DNA of 64,000 bases from Planomonospora sp. ID67723 (GCF_015711605.1 NZ_JABTEZ010000002.1:620001-684000), one strand, 5' to 3'; counted from the stretch's first letter, positions 51,086 to 59,858 are shown. Numbers and translations: made by a program. The notes: generated by a model from the letters alone, not told the origin.

Positions 51086-52129
51086 ATGTCCCTGCCTGTC
51101 CTGTCCCGCCGAGGGTTCCTGGCCGCCGGCCTCGGCACCGCCCTGCTCACCCTCGCCGCGTGCGGAGAAGGGGCCCCGGGCGAAGGGGCGGGGCAGAGCC
51201 CGGCCGGCGCCGCGTCCCCCTCCGCCCCCGCCTCCGCGGCGGGCCCGTGGACCTTCACCGACGACCGGGGCAAGAAGATCGACCTGCCCAAGCGCCCGGA
51301 GCGGATCGTGGCGCAGGTCGGCGCCGCCGCCGCGCTCTGGGACTTCGGCGTCCGGCCGACCGCGGTGTTCGGCCCGCACAAGCTGAAGGACGGTTCGAAG
51401 GACCCGCAGGCGGGCTCCGTCGACATCACCAAGGTCGAGTCGATCGGCAACGTGTGGGACGAGTTCAACGTCGAGAAGTACATCTCGCTCCAGCCCGAGC
51501 TGCTCGTCAGCGGTATGTACACCGGTGACGCCCTCTGGTACGTCCCGGAGAAGTCCGCCGCCACCATCGAGCAGGTCGCCCCCACCCTCGGCATCCGGCT
51601 GGTCGGCAAATCACTGCCCCAGCTGATCGGGCGGTACGGCGAGCTGGCCGCGGCCCTCGGCGCCGACCTGAACGCCCCCGAGGTGACCGCGGCCAAGGCG
51701 AAGTTCGAGGCCGCGGCCAAGGCGCTGCCGACCCCGGAGAACAAGGCGCTGAAGATCATGGTCATGGCCGGCGGCCCGGAGGCCCTGTGGGTCGCCAACC
51801 CCGCCGACCACGTGGACGTGGGGTACTTCAAGGAGCTGGGCCTGGACGTCGTCGTCCCGGAGAAGATCGACAAGGCCGGCTTCTGGCAGACCTTGAGCTG
51901 GGAGAACGCCGACACCTACAAGGCCGATGTGATCCTCGTCGACGCCCGCACGCAGTCGATGAAGGTCGAGGAGATGATGAAGAAACCGACCTTCGCCCAG
52001 CTCCCCGCGGTCAAGGCCGGGCAGGTCTACCCCTGGCAGGCGGAGGAGCCCTACAGCTACCAGGGCTACGCCTCGGTGCTGGAGGAGCTCGCCGTCAACC
52101 TCGCCAAGGCCAGGAAGCTGGAGGGGTAG
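51086..52129 (+). CDS. Iron-siderophore ABC transporter substrate-binding lipoprotein
   Basis: 347 residues. A twin-Arg-like start SRRGFLAAGLGTALLTLAAC ends in the lipobox LAAC (Cys ~26), then a Gly/Ala/Pro linker. The FepB/FecB-type lobes show WTFTDDRGKKIDLPKRPERIVAQ, PELLVSGMY and ADVILVDARTQ. It delivers a ferric siderophore to the permease pair encoded divergently. ATG 51086 follows GGAGAGGGA. Siderophore type not known; no biosynthesis gene is near. Confidence 0.92.
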   Translation: MSLPVLSRRGFLAAGLGTALLTLAACGEGAPGEGAGQSPAGAASPSAPASAAGPWTFTDDRGKKIDLPKRPERIVAQVGAAAALWDFGVRPTAVFGPHKLKDGSKDPQAGSVDITKVESIGNVWDEFNVEKYISLQPELLVSGMYTGDALWYVPEKSAATIEQVAPTLGIRLVGKSLPQLIGRYGELAAALGADLNAPEVTAAKAKFEAAAKALPTPENKALKIMVMAGGPEALWVANPADHVDVGYFKELGLDVVVPEKIDKAGFWQTLSWENADTYKADVILVDARTQSMKVEEMMKKPTFAQLPAVKAGQVYPWQAEEPYSYQGYASVLEELAVNLAKARKLEG

Positions 52130-52152
52130 CCGGAGCGGACCGGGGCGGCGGA

Positions 52153-54549
52153 TCAGGCGTAGGCGCCGCGCACCTCGACGATGTCGGCCAGCGGGAACTC
52201 CAGGTAGTCACCGGCCTCCTCGCACCACGCGTCGAGCACGCCGCTGCGCAGCTCGCCGTGGCTGATGGTGGCGGTCAGGCCGTCGGCCAAGGTGATCCCC
52301 GCCCGCACGCCGCGGTCCACCACGAAACCGAGCAGGGACTGCTGGGCGGTGGGCAGCCGGGAGGCCATCCGGCCGATGACCGCCCAGGTGCGCCCGGTGG
52401 TCCGGGGGCTCCCGCCCTCGGCGGCGAACAGGCGCCGCGCGTGCTCGCGGGGGTCCGGCGGCGGTTCCACCAGCACGTGGGCGGGCGGCTCCAGCTCGGC
52501 CACCTGCCCGCCGGGCAGCAGGATCAGCCGCCCGCCCTGCGGCTCCTCGATCCGCGCGCGCCGGACGGTGATCTCGCCGGTGTCCTCGATCGGCACCGGG
52601 GCGTAGCCGTTCTCCCGCAGCGCGGCGAGGGTCCTGTCGGCGGGCATCGCGCTGGCCAGCACGGTGGGCGCGAGCAGCCGGAGGCCCAGCCTGCTCAGCC
52701 GCCGGTGGGCGGCGATCTCGGCCAGCAGCGCCGGGTCGGAGGCCTGCACGATGCAGGCGACCGTGGTGACGGTGACCTCGCCGTGCCGCCGGGCCACGTC
52801 GCGCACCAGGTATTCGAGGGGCTGGGGGACCGTGCCCACCTCGGCGAGCTCGCCGAGCAGGCTCTCGGCGGTGTGCCCGGTGTCCAGGGCTCCGCGCACG
52901 CTCGCCGGGCTGAACCGCCACACCGAGGCCGCACCGCGCGACTCCCGCTCGGCGGCCCGGTCCAGCAGCTCGGCGAGCTCGGCGGAGGGCGGCCCGGTGA
53001 CCACCGCGGTCAGGTCGGCGCCGAACAGGGCGCTCCGCCGCACGCTGGCCAGGGCCCGGGTGGAGCACTCCACCAGAGCCGGGTCGTGCTCCACGGCCGG
53101 GGAGGAGTCGTCGTTCTCGTCTCCGGCGTCGGCGTCCAGGACGGCCAGCGCGCGGCCCAGGTCGGTGATCGCGTCCTGGGCCACCAGGCCGAGCAGCCGG
53201 GCCTCCTCCAGCACGCCGGGCGCGCACTCGGCGAGCAGCGCCCGGTCGAGGAGCGGGGCGTGCCAGTGGGTGAGCCGGACCAGGCCGGCGCGGTCGGCGC
53301 AGGCCGTACTGGCCGGGAGCCGGGCCAGCACGCCGAGCAGCGCCCGGCGGGCCCGGGCCACCGCGGTCCCGGAGGGGTCGTCGCCGAGCACCGTGCCGTA
53401 CTTGCCGCCGATGCGGCGCAGGGACGAGCGCTCCATCCGCCACCACGCCGACAGCAGCACCCGGAGCCGCGCCGCCGCGTCGTCCAGCCGCCACCGGTCG
53501 AACCGGTCGGTGGGAACCAGCCCGCCGGCGGGCTCGTCCCACGCCAGCAGCCGGGCCACCGCGCAGATCTCCAGCAGCAGCCGGGTCTCGTCCTCGTCGC
53601 AGCCGGTCTCCTTGGCCACCCGCCGGACCTCGCGCACCCCCACCCCGCCCGCCTTGAGCAGCGGCAGGGGGGTCTTGGCGGTGTTCTCCAGCAGCGCGGC
53701 GCAGCGCTCGACCACGTGCGGGGCGGCCAGCGTCATCAGATGGTCCACGGTCTCGGGGTCCACCGGGTGCGTGGCGAGATCGGGCGGGACGGGGTTGAAG
53801 GGCGGGCGGTAGTCGGGACCGCGAAGCGCCAGCGCCACCTCCCGCGGCATCTCGGCGACGTTCCAGCTGGGCCGGAAGACCATGCCGTGATCGGCGGCCC
53901 ACTTCTCCGGGGTGCCGGGCACGACGAACCGGCCGCCGTCCACGTCGCGGACCGGGCCGTCCCAGGCGAAGTCCTCCAGCAGCCGGTCGGTGCCCGCCGG
54001 GGCCCGCTCCAGCAGGGCGGCCACCCGGGCGGGGTCGGACAGGGTCTCGGAGATCCTGGCGATCGTGCGCCGCTTGGGGCCGTGCTGCAGGCCGAGCGAG
54101 CGGGCGAGCCCGCGCAGGGCGTCGGTGCTCACCGTCCAGGAGTTCAGGTAGTGGGTCAGCGGCTCGCCCAGCCCGCACGGGGCCGTCCACCAGCGGGCGA
54201 GCGCGCCGACGACCCGGACCCGCCCCTCGCCGTCCGGCCAGGCCAGCGCGTGGTCGAACAACGTGTCGAGCCAGGGGGCGAGCTCGGACTCGGGCACGCC
54301 GAGAAGACCGGCCAGGGTCTGCGGGCCGGCCTGGTCGCCCAGGGCCAGCGAGGCCTCGGCCACCTCCAGGGCGGGCAGCGGCAGGACGCGCAGCACCTCC
54401 ATCACGGCGAAGCCGTTGCCCAGCCGCTGCGCCAGGGTGTCCAGGCGGCGCGGCCACGGTGGGGCGATGGCGTCCAGCCGGTTGGCCAGGACTCGGGCGA
54501 GCCGTTCTTCGTCGAGGGTTTTCAACCAGCCGAGCAGGTGATCGTCCAT
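52153..54549 (-). CDS. Helicase-associated (XPB/Ssl2 C-terminal-like) domain protein
   Basis: 798 residues. The C-terminal third matches the helicase-C-terminal-like domain: GHTAESLLGELAEVGTVPQPLEYLVRDVARRHGEV, TVTTVACIVQASDPALLAEI and RRLSRLGLRLLAPTVLAS. The N-terminal part is winged-helix-like repeats (LPLPALEVAEASLALGDQAG). No Walker motifs are present, so it is not a motor by itself. In actinobacteria this protein is found with the DNA-repair helicase XPB, probably as a partner; XPB is not in this window. Confidence 0.85.
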   Translation of the reverse strand: MDDHLLGWLKTLDEERLARVLANRLDAIAPPWPRRLDTLAQRLGNGFAVMEVLRVLPLPALEVAEASLALGDQAGPQTLAGLLGVPESELAPWLDTLFDHALAWPDGEGRVRVVGALARWWTAPCGLGEPLTHYLNSWTVSTDALRGLARSLGLQHGPKRRTIARISETLSDPARVAALLERAPAGTDRLLEDFAWDGPVRDVDGGRFVVPGTPEKWAADHGMVFRPSWNVAEMPREVALALRGPDYRPPFNPVPPDLATHPVDPETVDHLMTLAAPHVVERCAALLENTAKTPLPLLKAGGVGVREVRRVAKETGCDEDETRLLLEICAVARLLAWDEPAGGLVPTDRFDRWRLDDAAARLRVLLSAWWRMERSSLRRIGGKYGTVLGDDPSGTAVARARRALLGVLARLPASTACADRAGLVRLTHWHAPLLDRALLAECAPGVLEEARLLGLVAQDAITDLGRALAVLDADAGDENDDSSPAVEHDPALVECSTRALASVRRSALFGADLTAVVTGPPSAELAELLDRAAERESRGAASVWRFSPASVRGALDTGHTAESLLGELAEVGTVPQPLEYLVRDVARRHGEVTVTTVACIVQASDPALLAEIAAHRRLSRLGLRLLAPTVLASAMPADRTLAALRENGYAPVPIEDTGEITVRRARIEEPQGGRLILLPGGQVAELEPPAHVLVEPPPDPREHARRLFAAEGGSPRTTGRTWAVIGRMASRLPTAQQSLLGFVVDRGVRAGITLADGLTATISHGELRSGVLDAWCEEAGDYLEFPLADIVEVRGAYA

Positions 54550-54898
54550 CTCGCAGCTCTCTTAGGAATCTCGCTCGGGGGACTCTCCGTGAGCCATGGA
54601 CATCAACGGTAATGCAGAGGGCATGCCGTGGGGCATGCACCGCGCGGAATGCAACGCGTTCCATGGCGGGCGCCGTGCGGCCGGGCGGTTGTGACCGGCT
54701 CCGGGACCCGGTGGCGGGGGAGTCGCCGGTCCCGGAGCCGGCCGGCGCCGGGTGAGGGGAAGAGGCGGCGCCTTCTCCGGATGGTCTTCCGTGCCCCGGC
54801 CGGTCTTCCCGGGTGCTTCCGGTGCCCGCCGGAGGTGCAGGGTGTTCGCGGGGCGCCGTGGTCCGGCTTCCCGGAACGGCGCCCGGGGGCGGGAGGGC
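54550..54898. other. Gap with palindromes and a strong terminator
   Basis: No convincing gene in 349 bp. Near the helicase-protein start lie GCATGCC-gtgg-GGCATGC (54621-54638) and an imperfect palindrome GGAATGC/GCGTTCC (54646-54662), candidate operators. CCGGCTCCGGGACC (54695-54708) pairs with GGTCCCGGAGCCGG (54728-54741), a perfect 14-bp stem that should end transcription from the ATP-binding protein gene. Confidence 0.6.
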
Positions 54899-55498
54899 TC
54901 AGGCGTCCGCGGGGGCCCGGTTCTCCGCCGGGGGCTCGGGGGACTCGGGGGAGAGGACGGCCCAGACGATTTTGCCGTGGGGAGCGAGCGGCGCCCAGCC
55001 CCAGCGGGCGCTGAGCGACTCGACGATGTGCAGTCCGAGCCCGCCGATGTCGAGGGGGGAGGGGTCGCGGAGCGCGGGGCATCCGCTGCCCGGGTCGTTG
55101 AGCGCGCACACGACCAGCGTGCCCCGGCGGATCAGCGAGAGCCGGACGGGTTCCCTGGCGCGGGAGTCGGCCAGCCGGAGGCCGTGCTTGATCGCGTTGG
55201 TGGCCAGCTCGGAGACGACCAGCTCCATGTTCTCGCTCAGGTCGCCGAGCCGCCAGCCGGCGAGGGTCCCGAGGGTGAAGCTCCGCGCCGAGTGCACCGA
55301 CTCGGTGTGCGGCGGGAGCACGAAGGTGGCGCTGGCCGCCGGGAGCGCGGTCGTGGGCACCGCCGGGAGACCGGAGAGGAGATCGCGGGCCGCGTCGGGC
55401 CACCAGCCGACCGGGGGCCACCAGTCGAGCGCCGTCCACGCGGAACGTGGGGGAGCGGTTTGGGTGGACTGCACGAGATCATGATGAGGCAAACTCAT
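54899..55498 (-). CDS. Histidine-kinase-fold ATP-binding regulatory protein (anti-sigma-like)
   Basis: 199 residues. The HATPase core: LGDLSENMELVVSELATNAIKHG (N box), CALNDPGSGCPALRDPS (G1 region) and GGLGLHIVESLSARWGW. It has no dimerisation/phospho-acceptor domain, as in RsbW-like proteins that accompany XRE-DUF5753/DUF397 genes. The start is taken at MSLPHHDLVQ (55498); an upstream ATG at 55528 lies inside the TGCA repeat region. Divergent from the XRE gene. Confidence 0.82.
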   Translation of the reverse strand: MSLPHHDLVQSTQTAPPRSAWTALDWWPPVGWWPDAARDLLSGLPAVPTTALPAASATFVLPPHTESVHSARSFTLGTLAGWRLGDLSENMELVVSELATNAIKHGLRLADSRAREPVRLSLIRRGTLVVCALNDPGSGCPALRDPSPLDIGGLGLHIVESLSARWGWAPLAPHGKIVWAVLSPESPEPPAENRAPADA

Positions 55499-55499
55499 G

Positions 55500-55540
55500 T
55501 GCAGGTGCAAGAGCGAATGCACGTGCATAAGGTTCGTGCA
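55500..55540. promoter_or_regulatory. TGCA repeat cluster, probable XRE operator
   Basis: TGCA occurs five times at 55500, 55506, 55518, 55524 and 55537. Two pairs have the form TGCAnnTGCA, and one is the palindrome TGCACGTGCA (55518-55527). The cluster lies in the divergent region between the ATP-binding protein and XRE genes. Confidence 0.55.
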
Positions 55541-55658
55541 GGCGCTACGGTACCCCTGTTTCGGTAGCTTTGACGGAAAGGGGATCTTGTCCTTACCCGG
55601 GAAATTCCCGGTTGTGAAGTGACACACTGTCGATCAGGAAGCGAGCAAGGAGCACCAC

Positions 55659-56525
55659 GTGTCCATCGACCCTCCGGGTACCGGTTCCACCGTCCGGCGC
55701 ATCATGCTCGGCGCGAGTCTGCGCCGTCTGCGCGAGGGCAAAGGGCTCACCCGCGAGGCGGCGGGATTCCACATCCGCGCCTCCGAGTCCAAGATCAGCC
55801 GGATGGAACTGGGCCGGGTGGGATTCAAGACCCGGGACGTGGAAGACCTGCTCACCCTGTACGGCGTGCTCGACGACGCGGAACGGCGCGGCCTGCTGGA
55901 GATGGTCCGCGAGGCGAACACCCCGGGCTGGTGGCACAAGTACGGCGATCTGCTGCCGGGCTGGTTCGCCACCTACGTGGGGCTGGAAGAGGCGGCGAAC
56001 GTGATCCGCACCTACGAGGTGCAGTTCGTTCCCGGCCTCCTGCAGACGTCCGCCTACGCGCGCACCGTCTACCGGTTGGGCTACCCGGACGTGCCGGACG
56101 CGGAGATCGAGCGCCGCGTGCATATGCGCATGCAACGGCAGGACCGCCTGACGGCCAAGGGCGGACCCCGCCTGTGGGCCGTCATCGACGAGGCGGCGCT
56201 GAAACGGCCGATCGGAGGCAGGGAGATCATGCGTGAGCAGCTCCGGCACCTGCTGGAGGCGGCCACGCTTCCCAACATCACCATCCAGGTGATGCCCTTC
56301 AAGTTCGGTATGCATGCGGCCGAGGGTGGCGCGTTCAGCATCCTCAGATTTCCCGAGTCCGACCTGTCGGACGTCGTTTACGTCGAGCAGCTCTGGGGGG
56401 CCCTCTACCTGGACAAGCGTGAGGACGTGGATCCATACCTCACGGCCATGGAGCAGCTGTGCGTGGAGAGCACAACGCCCGGGGGCACCACCGAGCTACT
56501 CGGCGCCCTTCTCAGAGAGATCTAA
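55659..56525 (+). CDS. XRE-family regulator with DUF5753 (WhiJ-like)
   Basis: 288 residues. The N-terminal helix-turn-helix is LGASLRRLREGKGLTREAAGFHIRASESKISRMELGRVGF. DUF5753 follows: YVGLEEAANVIRTYEVQFVPGLLQTSAYARTVYR, then LPNITIQVMPFKFGMHAAEGGAFSILRF. Such proteins act with a DUF397 partner and an ATP-binding protein in control of development and secondary metabolism in streptomycetes (WhiJ, BldB/AbaA loci). GTG start after AAGGAGCACCAC. The stop is directly followed by the DUF397 ATG. Confidence 0.93.
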   Translation: MSIDPPGTGSTVRRIMLGASLRRLREGKGLTREAAGFHIRASESKISRMELGRVGFKTRDVEDLLTLYGVLDDAERRGLLEMVREANTPGWWHKYGDLLPGWFATYVGLEEAANVIRTYEVQFVPGLLQTSAYARTVYRLGYPDVPDAEIERRVHMRMQRQDRLTAKGGPRLWAVIDEAALKRPIGGREIMREQLRHLLEAATLPNITIQVMPFKFGMHAAEGGAFSILRFPESDLSDVVYVEQLWGALYLDKREDVDPYLTAMEQLCVESTTPGGTTELLGALLREI

Positions 56526-56762
56526 ATGGAGCAGACCTATAACGGCATGCCCGCCACGGACCTGGCCGGGGCCGACTGGCGAAAGAGCCGCTACAGCAAC
56601 TCGCAGGGTAACTGCGTCGAGCTCGCCGAGCTGCCGGACGGCAGCGTGGCGGTCAGGAACTCCCGGTTTCCGGACGGTCCGGCCCTGATCTACACCCGCG
56701 ACGAGATCCGTGCGCTGGTGCTCGGGGTGAAGGACGGGGAGTTCGACAGTCTGACGGTGTAA
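56526..56762 (+). CDS. DUF397 protein
   Basis: 78 residues with the diagnostic ADWRKSRYSNSQGNCVELAELPDGSVAVRNSRFPDGPALIYT pattern. It begins one base after the XRE stop and is surely co-transcribed. In known pairs the DUF397 protein binds the XRE-DUF5753 regulator and blocks or tunes it. The C-terminal tail (VLGVKDGEFDSLTV) is usual. Confidence 0.95.
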   Translation: MEQTYNGMPATDLAGADWRKSRYSNSQGNCVELAELPDGSVAVRNSRFPDGPALIYTRDEIRALVLGVKDGEFDSLTV

Positions 56763-56874
56763 CGCCGTTTTTACCTCCGGCGCACGCGGTTAACCCGGCT
56801 GCGCCGGTCGCGTAACAGGGGGGACGGGGCGGTCGGGCAGAGTTCGGGCCACAGCCAAGAAGGGGGACCGAACC

Positions 56875-57141
56875 GTGCTCGACAAGATGACCCTGTATCC
56901 CGTGGCCGACGACGTGCTGTTCGCGCCAGGCGGTCGCGTCGTGATCCGGACCTACGGTGTCGGATCTGCGGCCACCGCCGGCGGCGCGCTCCCGGTGTCC
57001 TACCGCACGTGGGTCACCGGGGTGCGCGACCAGCCGCGCTACTGGAGCTGGGGTCGCTTCGAGGACGCCTGCCACGGTCACCGGATGGTCATCGAGTGGC
57101 TGACCGGCCGCGGCCCGCAACCCGCGGTCGCGGCGGCCTGA
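56875..57141 (+). CDS. Small hypothetical protein
   Basis: 88 residues. VLFAPGGRVVIRTYGVG then PRYWSWGRFEDACHGHRMVIEWLTGRG; no family recognised. It is a small soluble protein with a Trp/Tyr-rich centre. GTG start preceded by GAAGGGGGACC. It follows DUF397 by 112 bp and may be the last gene of that unit. Confidence 0.6.
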   Translation: MLDKMTLYPVADDVLFAPGGRVVIRTYGVGSAATAGGALPVSYRTWVTGVRDQPRYWSWGRFEDACHGHRMVIEWLTGRGPQPAVAAA

Positions 57142-57207
57142 CGCCGGCCCGCGTCCCCTCCCGGTCCCCGGCCTGTACGGCCCCGGCCTCCTGGGCTAAT
57201 CTGCCAA

Positions 57208-57223
57208 CCAAGCATTCGCTTGG
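57208..57223. promoter_or_regulatory. TetR-type palindrome CCAAGC-N4-GCTTGG
   Basis: CCAAGCATTCGCTTGG lies 16 bp before the next gene's start and overlaps its expected promoter. The half-site CAAGC is the same as in the palindromes at 59765 and 59859, with a longer centre, so the same or a related TetR protein may bind. Confidence 0.55.
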
Positions 57224-57238
57224 CTTGGAGGCGCTTCC

Positions 57239-58015
57239 ATGCGGCGTGGGATCTACCTGATCGAAGAGGTCGACTTCCGGCCGATGAACTCGCGCAGGCC
57301 GCTGGAGTACCTCACCTGGCTCACCCGATACAAGAAGGAGGACGAGGACCTCGACACCCCCGCGCTGACCAGGGGACTGTCGATCAGATCGCGGGAGATC
57401 GACCTCGTCGGGGCTTTCTACGCCGTCGGCATCACCGGCCACCCGCAGTTCAGGGCCGTCACGCTCTGGGACTGCCACGGCGGCTGGGAGGGCGGCTGGC
57501 GTCAGATGATGGACATCTACGACGGCGTCGACGACAGGCTGTTCCTGTCCGACATCGACGGCCTGCGCTTCTCGGCCTTCTCCCGGCCGCTCGGCGCGGT
57601 GCGCGGCAGCCCCGCCCTGGCCGACGTCACGGCCGAGGGCTACGCCGCGCCGTTCTACCTCTTCGAGAGCGCGCGGGTGCGTCCCGGCGCGGCCCTGGAC
57701 TACCTCGACGCCGTCCGCGAGGAGCGCGCGCCCGTCCTGGCCGACCACGGCCACCGCCCGATCGGCCTGTACGAGGTGCTGTTCTGCGACACCGAGGTGG
57801 TCACGGTCTGGGGGATGTCCCTGGACGCGCACCTGGCCGTGCAGCGCGCCAGGGACGCCGCCCTCGGCCTGGACGACGAGGCCGAGCCGGACGAGCGCCT
57901 GCTCGCCTGGAGCAGACGGGCCAGGGACTTCCTCGACGGCCCCTGGCGCGAGACCCTCCTGGCGCCCTTCCCGGGATCCCGGCTCTCCCCGGTCCGCGAC
58001 CGGCCTGCGGGCTGA
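57239..58015 (+). CDS. Hypothetical protein, possibly dimeric alpha-beta barrel (NIPSNAP/EthD-like)
   Basis: 258 residues, soluble. The first half (GIYLIEEVDFRPMNSRRPLEYLTWLTRYKKEDEDLD, LVGAFYAVGITGHPQFRAVTLWDCHGGWEGGWRQMMDIY) and second half (YLFESARVRPGAALDYLDAV, LYEVLFCDTEVVTVWGM) both look like ferredoxin-like barrel repeats, with Tyr/Trp-rich strands as in NIPSNAP proteins. Family not proven. The ATG follows CTTGGAGG. A TetR-type palindrome suggests it belongs to the nearby catabolic regulon. Confidence 0.6.
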   Translation: MRRGIYLIEEVDFRPMNSRRPLEYLTWLTRYKKEDEDLDTPALTRGLSIRSREIDLVGAFYAVGITGHPQFRAVTLWDCHGGWEGGWRQMMDIYDGVDDRLFLSDIDGLRFSAFSRPLGAVRGSPALADVTAEGYAAPFYLFESARVRPGAALDYLDAVREERAPVLADHGHRPIGLYEVLFCDTEVVTVWGMSLDAHLAVQRARDAALGLDDEAEPDERLLAWSRRARDFLDGPWRETLLAPFPGSRLSPVRDRPAG

Positions 58016-58103
58016 GAGCCGGAGACCGGTCACGCGCGGGCCGCGAACCGGGCGACGGTCTCGTGCGGTCCGGCGGCGACCCGGGGCGGCCGGAGCCGGG
58101 CGT

Positions 58104-58136
58104 CCGGACCGGACGGACGTACCGTGCCCGGTCCGG
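58104..58136. terminator. Bidirectional hairpin terminator
   Basis: CCGGACCGG (58104-58112) and CCGGTCCGG (58128-58136), a 9-bp stem with a 15-nt loop, between two convergent genes. Confidence 0.65.
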
Positions 58137-58144
58137 TGGCCGGG

Positions 58145-58726
58145 TCAGACCGGGACGTTCCAGGAGAGGATGACCGGCTCGCCGTGCTCGAAGCCGAGGC
58201 GGGAGTAGGTGCCGGTGTTCAGGCGGTAGAAACGGCCCTCCTCGGGAGGCCGGCCGAGCCAGCGGGCCGCCAGGACCCGGAGGAAGTGGCCGTGGGCGAC
58301 CAGGGCGACGTCGCCCGCCGCGGCCCTCGCGCGGTCGAGGACCCGGTCGGCGCGGGCCCCGACCTGCGCGGCGCTCTCGCCGGGGTGGTCGGCGTCGCCG
58401 GGGATCACCCCGTCGCGCCACAGATACCAGCCGGGGCGGGTCTCGCGGATCGCCGCGGTGGTGATCCCCTCGTAGCCGCCGTAGTCCCATTCCCACATGT
58501 CCGGCTCGGTCGCGTAACCGTCCAGCCCGGCGAGCTCGGCCGTGCGGCGGGCCCGCAGTGCGGGGCTGACCAGGACGAGGTCGAAGTCCCTGTCCTTGAC
58601 GAGGGGGGCGAGCGCCCGTGCCTCGCCCTCTCCCCTGGGGGTGAGCGGCAGGTCGGTGAGTCCCGTGTGCCGCCTGTCCCGGCTCCACTCCGTCTCGCCG
58701 TGCCGCAGCAGAATCATCTCGTTCAT
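58145..58726 (-). CDS. Histidine phosphatase family protein (phosphoglycerate-mutase-like)
   Basis: 193 residues. ILLRHGETEWSRDRRHTGLTDLPL gives the RHG catalytic motif. LVLVSPALRARRTAEL, the acid Glu region WEWDYGGYEG and VALVAHGHFLRVLAARW follow in order. It removes phosphate from a small molecule through a phospho-His; substrate unknown. MNEMILLRHG (58726) is chosen as start. It is on the same strand as the LLM gene but 95 bp behind its stop, perhaps not in the same unit. Confidence 0.9.
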   Translation of the reverse strand: MNEMILLRHGETEWSRDRRHTGLTDLPLTPRGEGEARALAPLVKDRDFDLVLVSPALRARRTAELAGLDGYATEPDMWEWDYGGYEGITTAAIRETRPGWYLWRDGVIPGDADHPGESAAQVGARADRVLDRARAAAGDVALVAHGHFLRVLAARWLGRPPEEGRFYRLNTGTYSRLGFEHGEPVILSWNVPV

Positions 58727-58821
58727 GGTGAACCCATCATGCCGGTACGGCTCGCGCCGTCCCGCCGGTGCCCCCGCCCGCCGGTCGCGCCTCTCGTGTT
58801 CCCCGACCCGTTGCGCACCGG

Positions 58822-59736
58822 TCACCGTCCCGCGAGCTCCTCCACGACCGGGGTGAAGGCGTCCAGGTCACGCTCGTGGTGGAGCACGAAGTAGGACAGG
58901 TCGTGGGTGTCGCGCCAGTGCCGGAGCTTGTCCACGATGTCCTGGCGGGTGCCGAGCAGGACCTGGGGGGTCTCGTCCTGCCGGGAGGAGTCGGCGGCGC
59001 TCCACGACTCGCCCGGCCTGCGCGCGCCGAGCTGCTGGACGCTGGTGCCGAGCTCGATCGCGCCGTAGCGGCCGGCCGCGGCCCGCCGTACCAGGTCGAT
59101 CTTGGCGAGGAACGCGTCCAGGCCGCCGTCGGCGCCGTCGGGGCCGATGCCGTCGGCCCTGACCCGCATGCCGAGGTTGATCACGTCGGCTTCGCGGGCG
59201 GCGAGCCGGAGCATGCGCGGCCCGCCGCCGCCGAGCAGCAGCCGCGGGTGAGGCCGCCGGACCGGCTTGGGGCGCTGGTCCAGCCCGTCGATCCGGTAGT
59301 GCTCGCCCTGGAAGCTGAAGGGGCCGTCGCCCCAGAGTCCCTTGAGGACCGTGATCGCCTCGGCGAGCCGGTCCACGCGGGTCCCCGGCGGGTCGAGCGC
59401 CAGTCCCGCCGAGGCGTAGTCGGCGGCCATCCAGCCGGTGCCCAGGCCGAGCTCCAGGCGGCCCTCCGAGAGCAGGTCCACGGTGGCCGCCTCCTTGGCG
59501 AGCACCGCCGGGTGCCGGAAGTCGTTGGCGAACACCAGGGTGCCGACCCGCAGCCGGCCGGTCGCGCAGGCCGCCGCGGTCATCGCCGCGACCGGCGCCA
59601 GGCGGGGGCCCACCAGGTGGTCGGGGACGAGCAGCACGTCGAAGCCCGAATCCTCCAGGCGGCGGGCCTTGCTCGCCCACTCCCTGCCGGAGGCGGCCTC
59701 CCTGACCACCGCGGCGAACCGGAACGGCCGATCCAT
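58822..59736 (-). CDS. LLM-class F420-dependent oxidoreductase
   Basis: 304 residues with a bacterial-luciferase-like TIM barrel: FRFAAVVREAASGREW, FDVLLVPDHLVG, VGTLVFANDFRHPAVLAKEAATVDLLSEGRLELGLGTGWMAADY and FVLHHERDLDAFTPVVEEL. It matches the TIGR03621 F420 group. It probably reduces or oxidises an organic substrate with F420. ATG 59736 follows GGGAGGA. It is divergent from the PhyH gene; a perfect ACCAAGCGCTTGGT site lies 29 bp upstream. Confidence 0.88.
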   Translation of the reverse strand: MDRPFRFAAVVREAASGREWASKARRLEDSGFDVLLVPDHLVGPRLAPVAAMTAAACATGRLRVGTLVFANDFRHPAVLAKEAATVDLLSEGRLELGLGTGWMAADYASAGLALDPPGTRVDRLAEAITVLKGLWGDGPFSFQGEHYRIDGLDQRPKPVRRPHPRLLLGGGGPRMLRLAAREADVINLGMRVRADGIGPDGADGGLDAFLAKIDLVRRAAAGRYGAIELGTSVQQLGARRPGESWSAADSSRQDETPQVLLGTRQDIVDKLRHWRDTHDLSYFVLHHERDLDAFTPVVEELAGR

Positions 59737-59764
59737 CGGCGTCCTCCCTCTCCCGATCATCCTG

Positions 59765-59778
59765 ACCAAGCGCTTGGT
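59765..59778. promoter_or_regulatory. TetR-type palindrome, KstR2-like, site 1
   Basis: ACCAAGCGCTTGGT, a perfect 14-bp palindrome fitting AnCAAGnnCTTGnT, the pattern known for KstR2-type repressors. It is 29 bp before the LLM start. Confidence 0.65.
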
Positions 59779-59858
59779 AAGCCTACGGAGGGGAGGAGGG
59801 CCGCGGAAGGCCCGCCGTTCCGGGGCGAACCCGCCGGGCCTCCCCTGCGGTTCTCTAT

